DNA of 22,530 nucleotides from an uncultured Clostridium sp. (GCA_946496115.1 CAMMFK010000014.1:1-22530), one strand, 5' to 3'; shown: positions 14,940 through 22,530, counted from the first letter of the stretch. Made by a program: numbers and translations. The notes: generated by a model from the letters alone, not told the origin.

Positions 14940-15962
14940 TTACTTTAGATTCTTTCTTCTTAGTTGTCCACAAGCTGCATCTATGTCTGATCCTAGCTCT
15001 CTACGAATTGTTGCTGTAATCCCCTTACTATTTAAGTAATCTCTAAATTTTATTATGTTTTCATTAGAGCTTTTTATGTATTTTCCATTTTCAATTTTGT
15101 TTATAGGTATTAAATTTACGTGGCATAACATTCCATGTAATAAATCTACCAATTCATCTGCTGCTTTTTGATTGTCATTATTGTCTTTTGCCAGTGCGTA
15201 TTCAAATGAAATTCTCTTATTTGTTTTGCTAATATAATATTTACAAGCTTTTATCAACTCTTGTATATTATATGCATTATTTACCGGCATCATACTACTT
15301 CTTGTCTCATTGTTTGCACTATGTAATGAAATTGACAATGTGCATTGAACATTTTCATCTGCAAACTGATAAATTTTTGGAACTATTCCACTTGTTGAAA
15401 CACTTATGTGTCTAGCTCCTATGTTTAATCCTTTTTGATTATTTAATATTTTTATGGCATTCATTACATTGTCATAATTGTCAAAAGGTTCTCCAATTCC
15501 CATAAATACAACATTTGAAATCTTTTCACCTATATCTTGCTCAATTGCAATTATTTGTTCTACAATTTCGCCTGATGTTAAACTCCTTACAAATGCAATT
15601 CCTGTTGATGCACAAAATTTGCATCCCATTTTGCAGCCAATTTGTGAAGACACACATACTGTTTTTCCAAAGTGATATTGCATAAGTACTGATTCTATAG
15701 CGTTTCCATCACTTAAACCAAATAAATATTTTTTTGTGCCATCTTTTGATTCGAGTTTTCTTACTACAGTATAATTACACATATCATAGTTTCGCTTTAA
15801 TTTTTCTCTTAGTTCTAGAGATAAATTAGTCATTTCATCAAAACTATGTACTTTTTCTACATATAACCATTTAAAAATTTGTTCTGCTCTAAATGGCTTT
15901 TCACCTATATTTATAAGTTCTTGTTTTAATTCATTTAAATCATAGTCTTTTATATTTTTCAT
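14940..15962 (-). CDS. rlmN: Dual-specificity RNA methyltransferase RlmN
   Basis: Radical-SAM enzyme that methylates C2 of an adenosine in 23S rRNA, and in some tRNAs. 340 residues from the preferred ATG at 15962, where AGGAAGG is 7 bases upstream. The ATG at 15968 adds two residues but has almost no spacing to that site. The iron-sulfur motif is CKMGCKFC (Cys110, Cys114, Cys117 from the preferred start). The catalytic C-terminal Cys is in DAACGQLR near the end. SAM-binding stretches GIGEPFDNYDNV and SLHSANNETR are present. It is the first gene of the rlmN–prpC–prkC group, driven by the promoter at 16031–16059. Confidence 0.97.
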   Translation of the reverse strand: MKNIKDYDLNELKQELINIGEKPFRAEQIFKWLYVEKVHSFDEMTNLSLELREKLKRNYDMCNYTVVRKLESKDGTKKYLFGLSDGNAIESVLMQYHFGKTVCVSSQIGCKMGCKFCASTGIAFVRSLTSGEIVEQIIAIEQDIGEKISNVVFMGIGEPFDNYDNVMNAIKILNNQKGLNIGARHISVSTSGIVPKIYQFADENVQCTLSISLHSANNETRSSMMPVNNAYNIQELIKACKYYISKTNKRISFEYALAKDNNDNQKAADELVDLLHGMLCHVNLIPINKIENGKYIKSSNENIIKFRDYLNSKGITATIRRELGSDIDAACGQLRRKNLK

Positions 15963-16030
15963 ATTCATTCCTTCCTAGGTTGATTTATAATGCTTACATA
16001 GGAATGCTTTAATTATTTTTATCCATATAC

Positions 16031-16059
16031 TTTATATCACAATATTAGTTATGTGTCAA
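16031..16059 (-). promoter_or_regulatory. Promoter of rlmN–prpC–prkC
   Basis: TTGACA (16059–16054), 17 bases, TATAAA (16036–16031) preceded by TGA (extended -10), predicted start near 16024. The -35 box is one arm of the GTGTCAA-type palindrome at 16053–16089. Confidence 0.75.
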
Positions 16060-16089
16060 TGGTGTCAGCGTGGACGCTTCTTGTTGACT
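16053..16089. repeat. GTGTCAA-type palindrome, copy near rlmN
   Basis: GTGTCAA at the left, a central hairpin AGCGT-GG-ACGCT (about 16067–16078), and TTGAC at 16084–16088. The layout matches the two units next to mfd, with a different core. Confidence 0.45.
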
Positions 16090-16108
16090 TTATCGTATTT
16101 ATTAATGT

Positions 16109-16143
16109 TTTGTCTCCACTTGGCAAAGACGTTCGCTTTGTCT
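16109..16143. other. Small stem after the transglutaminase-like gene
   Basis: CAAAG and CTTTG form a 5-bp stem around ACGTTCG (about 16124–16140), just after the TAG of the minus-strand gene. TTTGTCTC occurs twice (near 16109 and 16136). It could be a weak transcript end; no T-run is seen. Confidence 0.25.
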
Positions 16144-17202
16144 CTAGTGTTCTGGAACTTCGCACTCTTTTTGCATCATATTAATTGCATATCTGATTTT
16201 TCTTTTGTTTCCTTCTAATTTTTCATATCCTCTATAATTATATAAATAATCAATATTCTGTTTAGCTAGTTCATCTACATTTTGTTTCTTAAGTTTCTTA
16301 TTTTCTTCATCAAACTCATATGCAACCAATTTTCCCTCTTCCTTTACAAAGAATATTTTTCTTTCACTATCTGCTTGCTCTCCTATTTGTTTTCCGTCAA
16401 AAATTTCTACATATTTTGCAGGAAACATTTCAAAGATTCTACTGTAGTATTCACTCCCCGTAGAATAGTCAATTTCAAATTCTGTATCATTTGGAACTTT
16501 GTGGATATTAAGAATATCTATTATTCCCTCAATCTGTTTTCCTTTATCTTTAGTTCCGAACTTTCTTTCCAAATATTCCTCATTTTCCATTACTTCTTCA
16601 AGTTTACTTATAAAATCATTTGTTGGTACTGCATAATAGTTTATTCCTAACTTTTGATTCATTTCTCTTATTTTTTCTTCTGTAATTTCTTTTGCATTAG
16701 TGTTATTTATATTTATTCCATTTTTATTGAAATAGTTTATTATAAATTCTATGTAATCTCTCATTCTAGTAAATTTAATTGTTTCAATATCGAGTCCAAA
16801 TCCTCTCAATATTTTTCCCGTTTTTGCTCTAGTTAAGTCTACATAGGCATTAAAGAAGTATACAGCTTTTGTATCTAGCATAAAATAGCCATCCACATGA
16901 TGATATTTATCTGATTGTATATATCCTGCATAAATTCCAATTTGTCTCATTGCTTCACTAATACCTGCATTTTCCTGATAGCATGTGGATTTTCTGTCTT
17001 TCTCTGTTTGTTTATAGTATTGTGCCTTCACAAATTCTTTGCCATGCCCATAATAATAATCATAGTTTCTTATATAAAATTGACACATTCTATAATAGAT
17101 ATAATATGCCTTTTCCATGGCTGTAATATTAGGATATTTTTCTAATTCCTCTTTAATTTTATTTATATGTTGTTGTTCAAACTCACTTACTTGATAATTC
17201 AC
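16144..17202 (-). CDS. Unknown protein with a transglutaminase-like Cys-His-Asp arrangement
   Basis: 352 residues, GTG start at 17202 with GAGGAA upstream. I do not recognise the whole protein. Residues 70–125 resemble the core of transglutaminase-like cysteine enzymes. Cys74 begins a helix (STCYQENAGISEAMRQIGI) like the nucleophile helix. HHVDGYFML (101–109) resembles the His strand. YVDLTRA (120–126) places Asp122 where the third catalytic residue is expected. There is no signal peptide, so it would be cytoplasmic, unlike most bacterial transglutaminases. The C-terminal half (about 150–352) is charged and Tyr/Asn-rich, without a recognised domain. The gene follows aspS after the aspS terminator, on the same strand. 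It could be a protease, peptide cyclase or inactive scaffold; the fold assignment is an inference from motif order. Confidence 0.7.
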   Translation of the reverse strand: MNYQVSEFEQQHINKIKEELEKYPNITAMEKAYYIYYRMCQFYIRNYDYYYGHGKEFVKAQYYKQTEKDRKSTCYQENAGISEAMRQIGIYAGYIQSDKYHHVDGYFMLDTKAVYFFNAYVDLTRAKTGKILRGFGLDIETIKFTRMRDYIEFIINYFNKNGININNTNAKEITEEKIREMNQKLGINYYAVPTNDFISKLEEVMENEEYLERKFGTKDKGKQIEGIIDILNIHKVPNDTEFEIDYSTGSEYYSRIFEMFPAKYVEIFDGKQIGEQADSERKIFFVKEEGKLVAYEFDEENKKLKKQNVDELAKQNIDYLYNYRGYEKLEGNKRKIRYAINMMQKECEVPEH

Positions 17203-17225
17203 TCTTACTTCCTCTCTTAGAGTCC

Positions 17226-17253
17226 AAAAGTGAACCTCTTAACTTAGGTTCAC
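17226..17253 (-). terminator. Terminator of aspS
   Basis: GTGAACCT (17230–17237) and AGGTTCAC (17246–17253) form an 8-bp stem with an 8-base loop. On the minus strand it is followed by TTTT. It starts about 10 bases after the aspS stop. Confidence 0.7.
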
Positions 17254-17262
17254 CTTTTATTT

Positions 17263-19020
17263 TTATTCTTCCTCTTCAAACTCCGTTACTTTAATATGTA
17301 CCTCTTTTAATTGTTCATCAGTAACTGTACTTGGTGCATTCATCATAACATCTCTAGCTTTTTTGTTCTTAGGAAATGCTATAACATCTCTTATATTGGT
17401 TGAGTTTGCAATAAGCATAATCATTCTATCTAACCCAGGTGCACAACCTGCATGTGGTGGTGTACCATATTGGAATGCTGTATATAATGCACCAAATTTT
17501 TTCTTAACATCTTCCTCTGTATATCCAGCTATTTCAAATGCTTTTTTCATTATTTCTGGGTCATGATTTCTAACGGCTCCTGATGCCATTTCATAGCCAT
17601 TGCATACTAAGTCAAATTGGTAAGCTAAAATGTCTAGTGGTTCTTTAGTTTCTAATGCCTCCATTCCACCTTGTGGCATTGAAAATGGATTATGATTGAA
17701 ATCTATTTTTTGCTCGTCTTCGTTATATTCATACATTGGGAAATCTACTATAAAGCAGAATTTATATACATCTTTTTCTATTAAATCTAGTCTTTTTCCA
17801 AGTTCTATTCTAACTAAACCTGCTATTTTTTGAGCTCTTTGTAATTCATCTGCTATGAAGAAAATGCTATCTCCAGCTTTAGCTCCAAGTTCAGTTTTTA
17901 TTTCATCTGTAATAAATTTAGCAATTCCACCAGTTAGGTTGTTTTCATCATCAACTTTAACCCAAGCTAAGCCCTGTGCTTCTGCCTCGTTTACTGCATA
18001 TTCTGTCATATTATCAAAGAACTTTCTACCTTGAGAGCCACCCTTTGGTACAACAATTGCTTTAATAGTTTTATTTTTAAATGCATTAAATTCAGTCTTT
18101 TTAAACAAATTAGTTGCATCTTGTATAATAAGTGGATTTCTTAAGTCTGGCTTATCTATACCATACTTCTCCATTGCCTCTTTGTAAGGAATTCTTACAA
18201 ATGGCCCTTCATCTACTTTCCAGTTTGTATGTTCTTTAAATACACTTGGCACAACTTCTTCAATAACTTTAAATACATCTTCTTGAGTTGCAAAAGCCAT
18301 TTCAAAGTCAAGTTGATAAAATTCGCCCGGAGCCCTGTCTGCTCTAGGATCTTCATCTCTAAAGCATGGTGCTATTTGATAATATTTATCAAAACCAGAA
18401 ACCATCAAAAGTTGCTTAAATTGTTGTGGTGCTTGTGGAAGTGCATAAAACTTTCCTGCATGAAGTCTACTTGGAACTAAGTAATCTCTAGCACCTTCTG
18501 GTGATGAATTAGCTAAAATCGGTGTTTGAACCTCTGTAAATCCTAATTCATCCATTTTATTTCTTATTGATTTCATAACTTTTGAACGTAACAAAATAGT
18601 TTTATGCAACTTGTCATTTCTTAAATCTAAGTATCTATATTGAAGTCTTAAATCTTCTCTTACATTATTAATATCTATTTTTTCTGAATTTATTTCAAAA
18701 GGTAAAGTACTTTTGCATTTGCCTAATAGTGTGATTTTGCTAGTCTCAATTTCTATTTCCCCAGTTGGCATTTTAGGATTCTTATTTGAACGTTCTACAA
18801 CTTTTCCTTCTATACTTATAACTGATTCTGGGTTAATTTCGTTCATTTGCTCTTTTAGATTTTCGTCTGAAATTACTAATTGTGTAATTCCTTTTTCATC
18901 TCTTAAGTCAACGAATTGCATGGATCCTAAGTTTCTAATTCTTTGTACCCATCCTGCTAATTCTACTGTTTCTCCAACATTTTTTATATTTAATTCTCCA
19001 CAATTATGATTTCTGTACAT
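17263..19020 (-). CDS. aspS: Aspartyl-tRNA synthetase
   Basis: Charges tRNA(Asp). 585 residues from the ATG at 19020, the usual bacterial length. Order: N-terminal OB anticodon-binding fold (VELAGWVQRIR), class II core with motif 2 FRDEDPRADRAPGEFYQ (just after QAPQQFKQ), the bacterial GAD insertion (about 285–410), and motif 3 GCAPGLDRM near the C-terminus. An upstream in-frame ATG (19053) would add 11 residues, but it lies about 7 bases past the TATAAT of a good promoter, so it would be at the transcript start. The later ATG opens MYRNHNCGEL, the standard family start, with AAAGGG about 10 bases upstream. Whether it also charges tRNA(Asn) cannot be judged here. A hairpin terminator follows. 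Confidence 0.96.
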   Translation of the reverse strand: MYRNHNCGELNIKNVGETVELAGWVQRIRNLGSMQFVDLRDEKGITQLVISDENLKEQMNEINPESVISIEGKVVERSNKNPKMPTGEIEIETSKITLLGKCKSTLPFEINSEKIDINNVREDLRLQYRYLDLRNDKLHKTILLRSKVMKSIRNKMDELGFTEVQTPILANSSPEGARDYLVPSRLHAGKFYALPQAPQQFKQLLMVSGFDKYYQIAPCFRDEDPRADRAPGEFYQLDFEMAFATQEDVFKVIEEVVPSVFKEHTNWKVDEGPFVRIPYKEAMEKYGIDKPDLRNPLIIQDATNLFKKTEFNAFKNKTIKAIVVPKGGSQGRKFFDNMTEYAVNEAEAQGLAWVKVDDENNLTGGIAKFITDEIKTELGAKAGDSIFFIADELQRAQKIAGLVRIELGKRLDLIEKDVYKFCFIVDFPMYEYNEDEQKIDFNHNPFSMPQGGMEALETKEPLDILAYQFDLVCNGYEMASGAVRNHDPEIMKKAFEIAGYTEEDVKKKFGALYTAFQYGTPPHAGCAPGLDRMIMLIANSTNIRDVIAFPKNKKARDVMMNAPSTVTDEQLKEVHIKVTEFEEEE

Positions 19021-19060
19021 TTCTACTGCCCTTTCTGCTTTTATTTTCAACATATATATT

Positions 19061-19089
19061 ATTATACTCAGTTTTTATGGTAATTTCAA
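19061..19089 (-). promoter_or_regulatory. Promoter of aspS
   Basis: TTGAAA (19089–19084), 17 bases, TATAAT (19066–19061) on the minus strand, predicted start near 19054. It decides between the two possible aspS start codons. Confidence 0.75.
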
Positions 19090-19230
19090 GGCTTTGGCGT
19101 CAAAAAAAACCAGAAAGCTAAATTATTTTTTAATTAAAATTTTTTATCATTGCTAGATTTCGTTACTTTTACTTTCTGTACTGTCAATCACCCTCTTTTA
19201 AACAGATTAAGAATATGAAAATTTTAAAGA

Positions 19231-19665
19231 TTATCTTTCCAACAATATCGTCACCGGTCCGCTATTTTGAAGTGTTACTTCCATATGTGCCCCAAATACT
19301 CCTTTTTGAACATGTACACTTTCCGCACATTTTTTGCAAAAATACTCATAAAGTTCATTTGCTTTATCTGGCTTCGCTGCATTTATAAAAGATGGTCTAT
19401 TTCCACCAGAGCAATCTGCATATAAAGTAAATTGAGATATAAGTAAAAGTTCTCCATTTACATCTTTTAGCCCTAAATTCATTTTGCCATTTTCATCTTC
19501 AAAAACTCTTAAATTAATTAGCTTTTTTGCTAAATAATCCGCTTCTTTTTCTGTATCATTTGAACCCACACCAACAAGCACCATATAGCCCCCATTTATT
19601 TGTCCTACAATTTTATTATCTACTTCTACTTTTGCATTTTTAACTCTTTGTACTATTAGTCTCAT
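19231..19665 (-). CDS. dtd: D-aminoacyl-tRNA deacylase
   Basis: Removes D-amino acids wrongly attached to tRNA. 144 residues, normal length. The signature motifs are SQFTLYAD (77–84), GGNRPSF (87–93) and the cross-subunit NSGPVT (134–139), which form the chiral pocket in the dimer. The ATG lies inside the last codons of the upstream methyltransferase gene (26-base overlap) and has GAGGAG upstream, so the two are translationally coupled. Confidence 0.97.
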   Translation of the reverse strand: MRLIVQRVKNAKVEVDNKIVGQINGGYMVLVGVGSNDTEKEADYLAKKLINLRVFEDENGKMNLGLKDVNGELLLISQFTLYADCSGGNRPSFINAAKPDKANELYEYFCKKCAESVHVQKGVFGAHMEVTLQNSGPVTILLER

Positions 19666-20512
19666 TTTTTCTCCTCACATACTCATAAATCATAATACCC
19701 GTTGCAACTGCTGCATTCAAGCTTTCGGTTTTGCCTAGCATTGGTATTTTTACTTTTTCATTTGCTAATTCTTGTACTTCTTTGCTTACTCCATTTGCTT
19801 CATTTCCTATTACTACAATTGATTTATTATAAGATATATCATAAATGCTGTTATTTGTATCTAATGAAGTAACCACGACTTTAAAGCCATCCTTTTGCAA
19901 GTCTTTTAAAGTCACTTCTAAATTTTCTACTTCTATTATATTTACTCTATAAATTGCTCCCATTGTTGACCTTATAACTTTTGGGCTGTATGCATCTACA
20001 GTGTTTTTAGATACTATTATTTGTTTTAAATTTGCAGAATCAGCCGTTCTTATAATTGTTCCTAAATTTCCCGGGTCTTGAATGCCATCTAGTGCTAAAA
20101 TGTAGTCTGCTGTTGTATCTATTTCATTGTTTTTGCTTATTATATTTGAATCTGAATTTATTACCTTTTTGTTTTTGTTAATTACTGCAAGCACTCCTTG
20201 AGGCGAAACCACATCTGTTAATGTATCAAAAACTTTCCTAGTTACTGTTATGTTTTTTATTTTAGATATTACATCTAAAATATTTTTGCTTTTTATTCCA
20301 CTATCAGCATTGTTTTTAGGCAAAACATTTGAAATAACACTTCTTAAGTCAATACCTTCTCTAATAACAATTAAGTCAATACTTGCATTTTCATTTATTG
20401 CTTCTTCAAGCATTTTTATACCTTCGACTATAAACTTATCTTTTCTGTATTTTTTCTCTTTTAATTTTCTTATTTCTTTTACTATTTCATTATCTTTACT
20501 AGAAATTATCAT
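19640..20512 (-). CDS. SpoU/TrmH-family rRNA 2'-O-methyltransferase
   Basis: Probably methylates a ribose 2'-hydroxyl in 23S rRNA or tRNA using SAM. 290 residues from the ATG at 20512, which has AAAGGAAG upstream; an ATG at 20539 would add nine residues without a comparable ribosome site. An N-terminal substrate-binding domain (about 1–105) is followed by the knotted SPOUT domain with motif 1 DPGNLGTIIRTAD (about 146–158), motif 2 VIGNEANGV (about 234–242) and motif 3 IPMLGKTESLNAAVA (about 256–270). An Asn/Asp/Ser-rich insertion (about 117–135) separates the domains. It is of the RlmB/TsnR type; the exact target cannot be assigned. It overlaps dtd. Confidence 0.93.
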   Translation of the reverse strand: MIISSKDNEIVKEIRKLKEKKYRKDKFIVEGIKMLEEAINENASIDLIVIREGIDLRSVISNVLPKNNADSGIKSKNILDVISKIKNITVTRKVFDTLTDVVSPQGVLAVINKNKKVINSDSNIISKNNEIDTTADYILALDGIQDPGNLGTIIRTADSANLKQIIVSKNTVDAYSPKVIRSTMGAIYRVNIIEVENLEVTLKDLQKDGFKVVVTSLDTNNSIYDISYNKSIVVIGNEANGVSKEVQELANEKVKIPMLGKTESLNAAVATGIMIYEYVRRKNETNSTKS

Positions 20513-20604
20513 TTTACTTCCTTTCAAATTAAATATCATTCTTTGTATCTCAAACTTTTAGCTTCCAAAAGAATTTCAATTTTTCCTGTGTATTCCTCTT
20601 AAAT

Positions 20605-20633
20605 TTGCGTTTTTTCACTTTTTATGGTATAAT
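20605..20633 (+). promoter_or_regulatory. Promoter of the 70-residue Cys-cluster gene
   Basis: TTGCGT (20605–20610), 17 bases, TATAAT (20628–20633) preceded by TGG (extended -10). A start near 20640 leaves a short leader with GGAGGA. Confidence 0.75.
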
Positions 20634-20667
20634 ATATTTTAGACTTTTTGTGTTGGAGGAATATATT

Positions 20668-20880
20668 ATGGTTGACATGCGGCAGTATTGTGACAACTGT
20701 CCTAGAAGAGACACTTGCTCACTAGAGCAGAAAAATGTTTCAATTCTTATAGACCATTACTACACTCGTGATGGTCGGAGGATTGAGGTTGTAAAAGCTA
20801 GAATTGAAGCTTCTAAAGTTTCAAGCACTAACGATAATCATCCAAATTTCAAGCAATTGTCTTTTGATGATGTCACCTAG
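20668..20880 (+). CDS. 70-residue protein with a CxxC-x5-C cluster, unknown function
   Basis: ATG at 20668 with GGAGGA seven bases upstream. An upstream in-frame extension would start at the promoter and is rejected. The N-terminus carries YCDNCPRRDTC (Cys8, Cys11, Cys17), a possible zinc or iron-sulfur site, though only three cysteines are present. A fourth ligand could be His30 or His58, or come from a second subunit. The middle (residues 24–48) has a Tyr/Arg/Lys-rich beta-like stretch and the tail is acidic (FDDVT). It is a self-contained unit on the plus strand between minus-strand mfd and the methyltransferase, with its own promoter and terminator. Its base composition is richer in G+C than the neighbours'. 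I do not recognise the family. Confidence 0.8.
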   Translation: MVDMRQYCDNCPRRDTCSLEQKNVSILIDHYYTRDGRRIEVVKARIEASKVSSTNDNHPNFKQLSFDDVT

Positions 20881-20884
20881 TCCG

Positions 20885-20914
20885 GTGCCACGGTCTTCCG
20901 TGGCACTCTTTTTT
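20885..20914 (+). terminator. Terminator of the Cys-cluster gene
   Basis: GTGCCACGG (20885–20893) and CCGTGGCAC (20898–20906) form a perfect 9-bp stem with a TCTT loop, followed by TCTTTTTT. Confidence 0.95.
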
Positions 20915-20936
20915 GTTATGTGTGCCTATATGAGAC

Positions 20937-20966
20937 GTGTCAATAGGGACATCCCTTACTTGACAC
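20937..20966. repeat. GTGTCAA-type palindrome, copy A
   Basis: GTGTCAA at the left, core GGGACATCCC, TTGACAC at the right (30 bases). Four bases separate it from copy B. Confidence 0.7.
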
Positions 20967-20970
20967 GATA

Positions 20971-21001
20971 GTGTCAAAAAAGGGGCGTCCCCTCTTGACA
21001 C
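20971..21001. repeat. GTGTCAA-type palindrome, copy B, inside the end of mfd
   Basis: GTGTCAA at the left, core GGGGCGTCCCC, TTGACAC at the right (31 bases). The mfd stop (20974–20976) and its last nine codons fall inside this unit. Together A and B probably also act as the 3' structure of the mfd transcript. Confidence 0.75.
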
Positions 21002-22530
21002 TCAAAAAACTCTTTCAATTCCTTCACCACATCTTTTTCAATCCTTAATGTAACATATGGCTTTTCTCCCGGTGAAAATCTAACTTTAGTTTTATATTTT
21101 AGTATAATATCTCTTAATGCTTCATCACTCAAACGCTTAAAGTATATAACCACATCATTTTGTTTTTGTTGTAACTTAGTTACATTTGCTTTTCTACATA
21201 AATTTTTTATTCTTGCAATCTCTAGTAAATTATATACCTCTTCTGGCATTTCACCATATCTATCAATAATTTCATCAATAATATTCTGTATATCTTCTTC
21301 TGTTTTTGCACCTGCAATGTCTTGGTAAATCTCAATTTTTTGAGCTGAGTCTTCTATATATTCTTCTGGTATGTATGAAGAAATATTTAAGTCTATTGTT
21401 ATTTCTTCCTCTTCTTCTACCTTTTCGCCTTTCATTTCTTTTACAACTTCGTTTAGAAGTTTGTTATACATATCGTAACCTATTTGTTCAATATGTCCAT
21501 GTTGCATTTCGCCAAATATACTTCCTGCACCTCTTATTTGTAAATCTCTTGTTGCTATTTTAAAACCTGAACCAAATTCAGTAAATTCTTTTATTGCTTT
21601 TAATCTTTGAGTTGCATCTTCTGAAAGCATTTTGTCTCTCTTGTAAGTTATATATGCATAGGCTTGTTTATCGCTTCTTCCAACTCTACCTCTTATTTGA
21701 TAAAGTTGTGCTAAGCCGAATCTGTCTGCATTTTCTACAATAATTGTATTTGCATTTGGTATATCTATTCCTGACTCTAGTATTGTTGTGCAAACTAACA
21801 CATTAGTTTTTCCATCTATGAAGTCTTGCATTATATCTTCTATTTCACCACCACTCATTTTTCCATGTGCGTACGCAACTTTTGCTTCAGGCACCAAGCT
21901 TTCTATTTCTTGAGCTTTTCTGGCTATTGACTCAACAATATTATATATGTAAAATACTTGACCATTTCTTTCTAATTCTTTTGTGATAGCTTCTTTTATA
22001 ACCTCTTTGTCATATTCAAGTACATATGTTTGAATAGGTTTTCTATTTTGTGGTGGCTCATAAATAACTGACATATCTCTTATTCCTACAACTGACATTT
22101 GTAAGGTTCTAGGTATAGGTGTTGCAGTCATTGTAAGTACATCTATTGTAGATTTATATTGCTTAATTTTTTCTTTATCTTTTACTCCAAATCTGTGTTC
22201 CTCATCTATTATTAAAAGTCCTAAATCTTTAAACTCTACGTCTTTACTAAGAATTCTATGAGTTCCAATGACTATGTCTACTTTGCCTTGTTTTAATCTT
22301 TCTACTATATCTTTTTGCTGTTTTTGAGTTTTAAATCTATTTAATAGCTCTATTCTTATTGGATATTCTGCCATTCTCTCTTTAAACTCTTGGTATTGTT
22401 GGCTTGCCAAGATTGTTGTTGGTGCTAGGTATGCAACTTGCTTACTATCCATAACAGCTTTAAATGCTGCCCTTATTGCTACTTCTGTTTTTCCATAACC
22501 AACATCTCCACAAAGAAGTCTATCCATAGG
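20974..22530 (-). CDS. mfd: Transcription-repair coupling factor Mfd, C-terminal part
   Basis: DNA translocase that removes stalled RNA polymerase and recruits UvrA. The gene runs off the right edge; the frame is open to base 22530 (Pro-Met-Asp-Arg at the edge), so about 519 C-terminal residues are present. Visible: Walker A GDVGYGKTEVA, the DEEH box (IIDEEHRFG), TMTATPIPRTLQMS, the second RecA-like domain with GRVGRSDKQAYAY, the translocation motif GSGFKIATRDLQIRGAGSI, and the C-terminal TRCF domain. The N-terminal UvrB-like and RNA-polymerase-interaction regions are outside the window. The last residues (CQEGTPLF) are encoded by palindromic repeat B, so the original C-terminus seems to have been replaced by repeat sequence. 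Confidence 0.97.
   Translation of the reverse strand, partial: PMDRLLCGDVGYGKTEVAIRAAFKAVMDSKQVAYLAPTTILASQQYQEFKERMAEYPIRIELLNRFKTQKQQKDIVERLKQGKVDIVIGTHRILSKDVEFKDLGLLIIDEEHRFGVKDKEKIKQYKSTIDVLTMTATPIPRTLQMSVVGIRDMSVIYEPPQNRKPIQTYVLEYDKEVIKEAITKELERNGQVFYIYNIVESIARKAQEIESLVPEAKVAYAHGKMSGGEIEDIMQDFIDGKTNVLVCTTILESGIDIPNANTIIVENADRFGLAQLYQIRGRVGRSDKQAYAYITYKRDKMLSEDATQRLKAIKEFTEFGSGFKIATRDLQIRGAGSIFGEMQHGHIEQIGYDMYNKLLNEVVKEMKGEKVEEEEEITIDLNISSYIPEEYIEDSAQKIEIYQDIAGAKTEEDIQNIIDEIIDRYGEMPEEVYNLLEIARIKNLCRKANVTKLQQKQNDVVIYFKRLSDEALRDIILKYKTKVRFSPGEKPYVTLRIEKDVVKELKEFFECQEGTPLF

Noticed and set aside
19091..19230. Terminator after dtd
   Set aside because: An eight-base T-run is present on the minus strand near 19100, but no convincing stem precedes it.
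1..22530. CRISPR array, prophage or insertion sequence
   Set aside because: No regularly spaced direct repeats, transposase, integrase or phage structural genes were seen; all larger ORFs are accounted for.

Overview
The window is AT-rich DNA of a low-GC Gram-positive bacterium, most likely a clostridial member of the Bacillota. Three things support this: the rlmN–prpC–prkC–(gap)–rsgA–rpe gene order known from Bacillus and Clostridium, a T-box leader in front of threonyl-tRNA synthetase, and consensus SigA promoters with strong Shine-Dalgarno sites. Almost every housekeeping gene lies on the minus strand, so transcription mostly runs from high to low coordinates. No rRNA, tRNA, CRISPR array or complete transposon was recognised.

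Right part (about 16,000–22,530). From the right edge, on the minus strand: the C-terminal half of mfd, a SpoU/TrmH rRNA methyltransferase overlapping dtd, aspS, and an unrecognised protein with a transglutaminase-like Cys-His-Asp arrangement. A 70-residue plus-strand gene with a CxxC-x5-C cluster, its own promoter and its own terminator sits between mfd and the methyltransferase. Short palindromes bounded by GTGTCAA/TTGACAC lie in this part. One supplies the last codons of mfd, and another supplies the -35 box of the rlmN promoter.

Middle part (about 8,400–16,000). The rlmN–prpC–prkC–rsgA–rpe cluster (rRNA/tRNA methylation, PP2C phosphatase, PASTA kinase, ribosome-assembly GTPase, pentose-phosphate epimerase) is followed by nth. 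A plus-strand 130-residue gene of unknown function, with its own promoter and perfect terminator, splits prkC from rsgA. Further left is a minimal MNT nucleotidyltransferase (antitoxin-like) whose expected HEPN partner is reduced to a 23-codon ORF.

Left part (1–8,390). thrS has a T-box leader, then a 166-bp inverted-repeat element between the T-box terminator and the thrS start. It is followed after 15 bases by a 1003-residue protein of unknown function. Next come a locus that looks like an undescribed type I toxin-antitoxin pair, a ThrRS paralogue that has lost two zinc ligands and the motif 3 arginine, and, two bases later, the start of another large unknown protein that runs off the window.

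The strongest candidates for something new are the type I TA-like locus at 2622–2977 and the pseudo-ThrRS plus unknown-protein pair at 1–2576. The TA-like locus has a 37-residue hydrophobic peptide on the plus strand and a convergent antisense RNA from a perfect TTGACA-N17-TATAAT promoter. It also has a Shine-Dalgarno-masking hairpin and an 11-bp complementarity between the ends of the mRNA.
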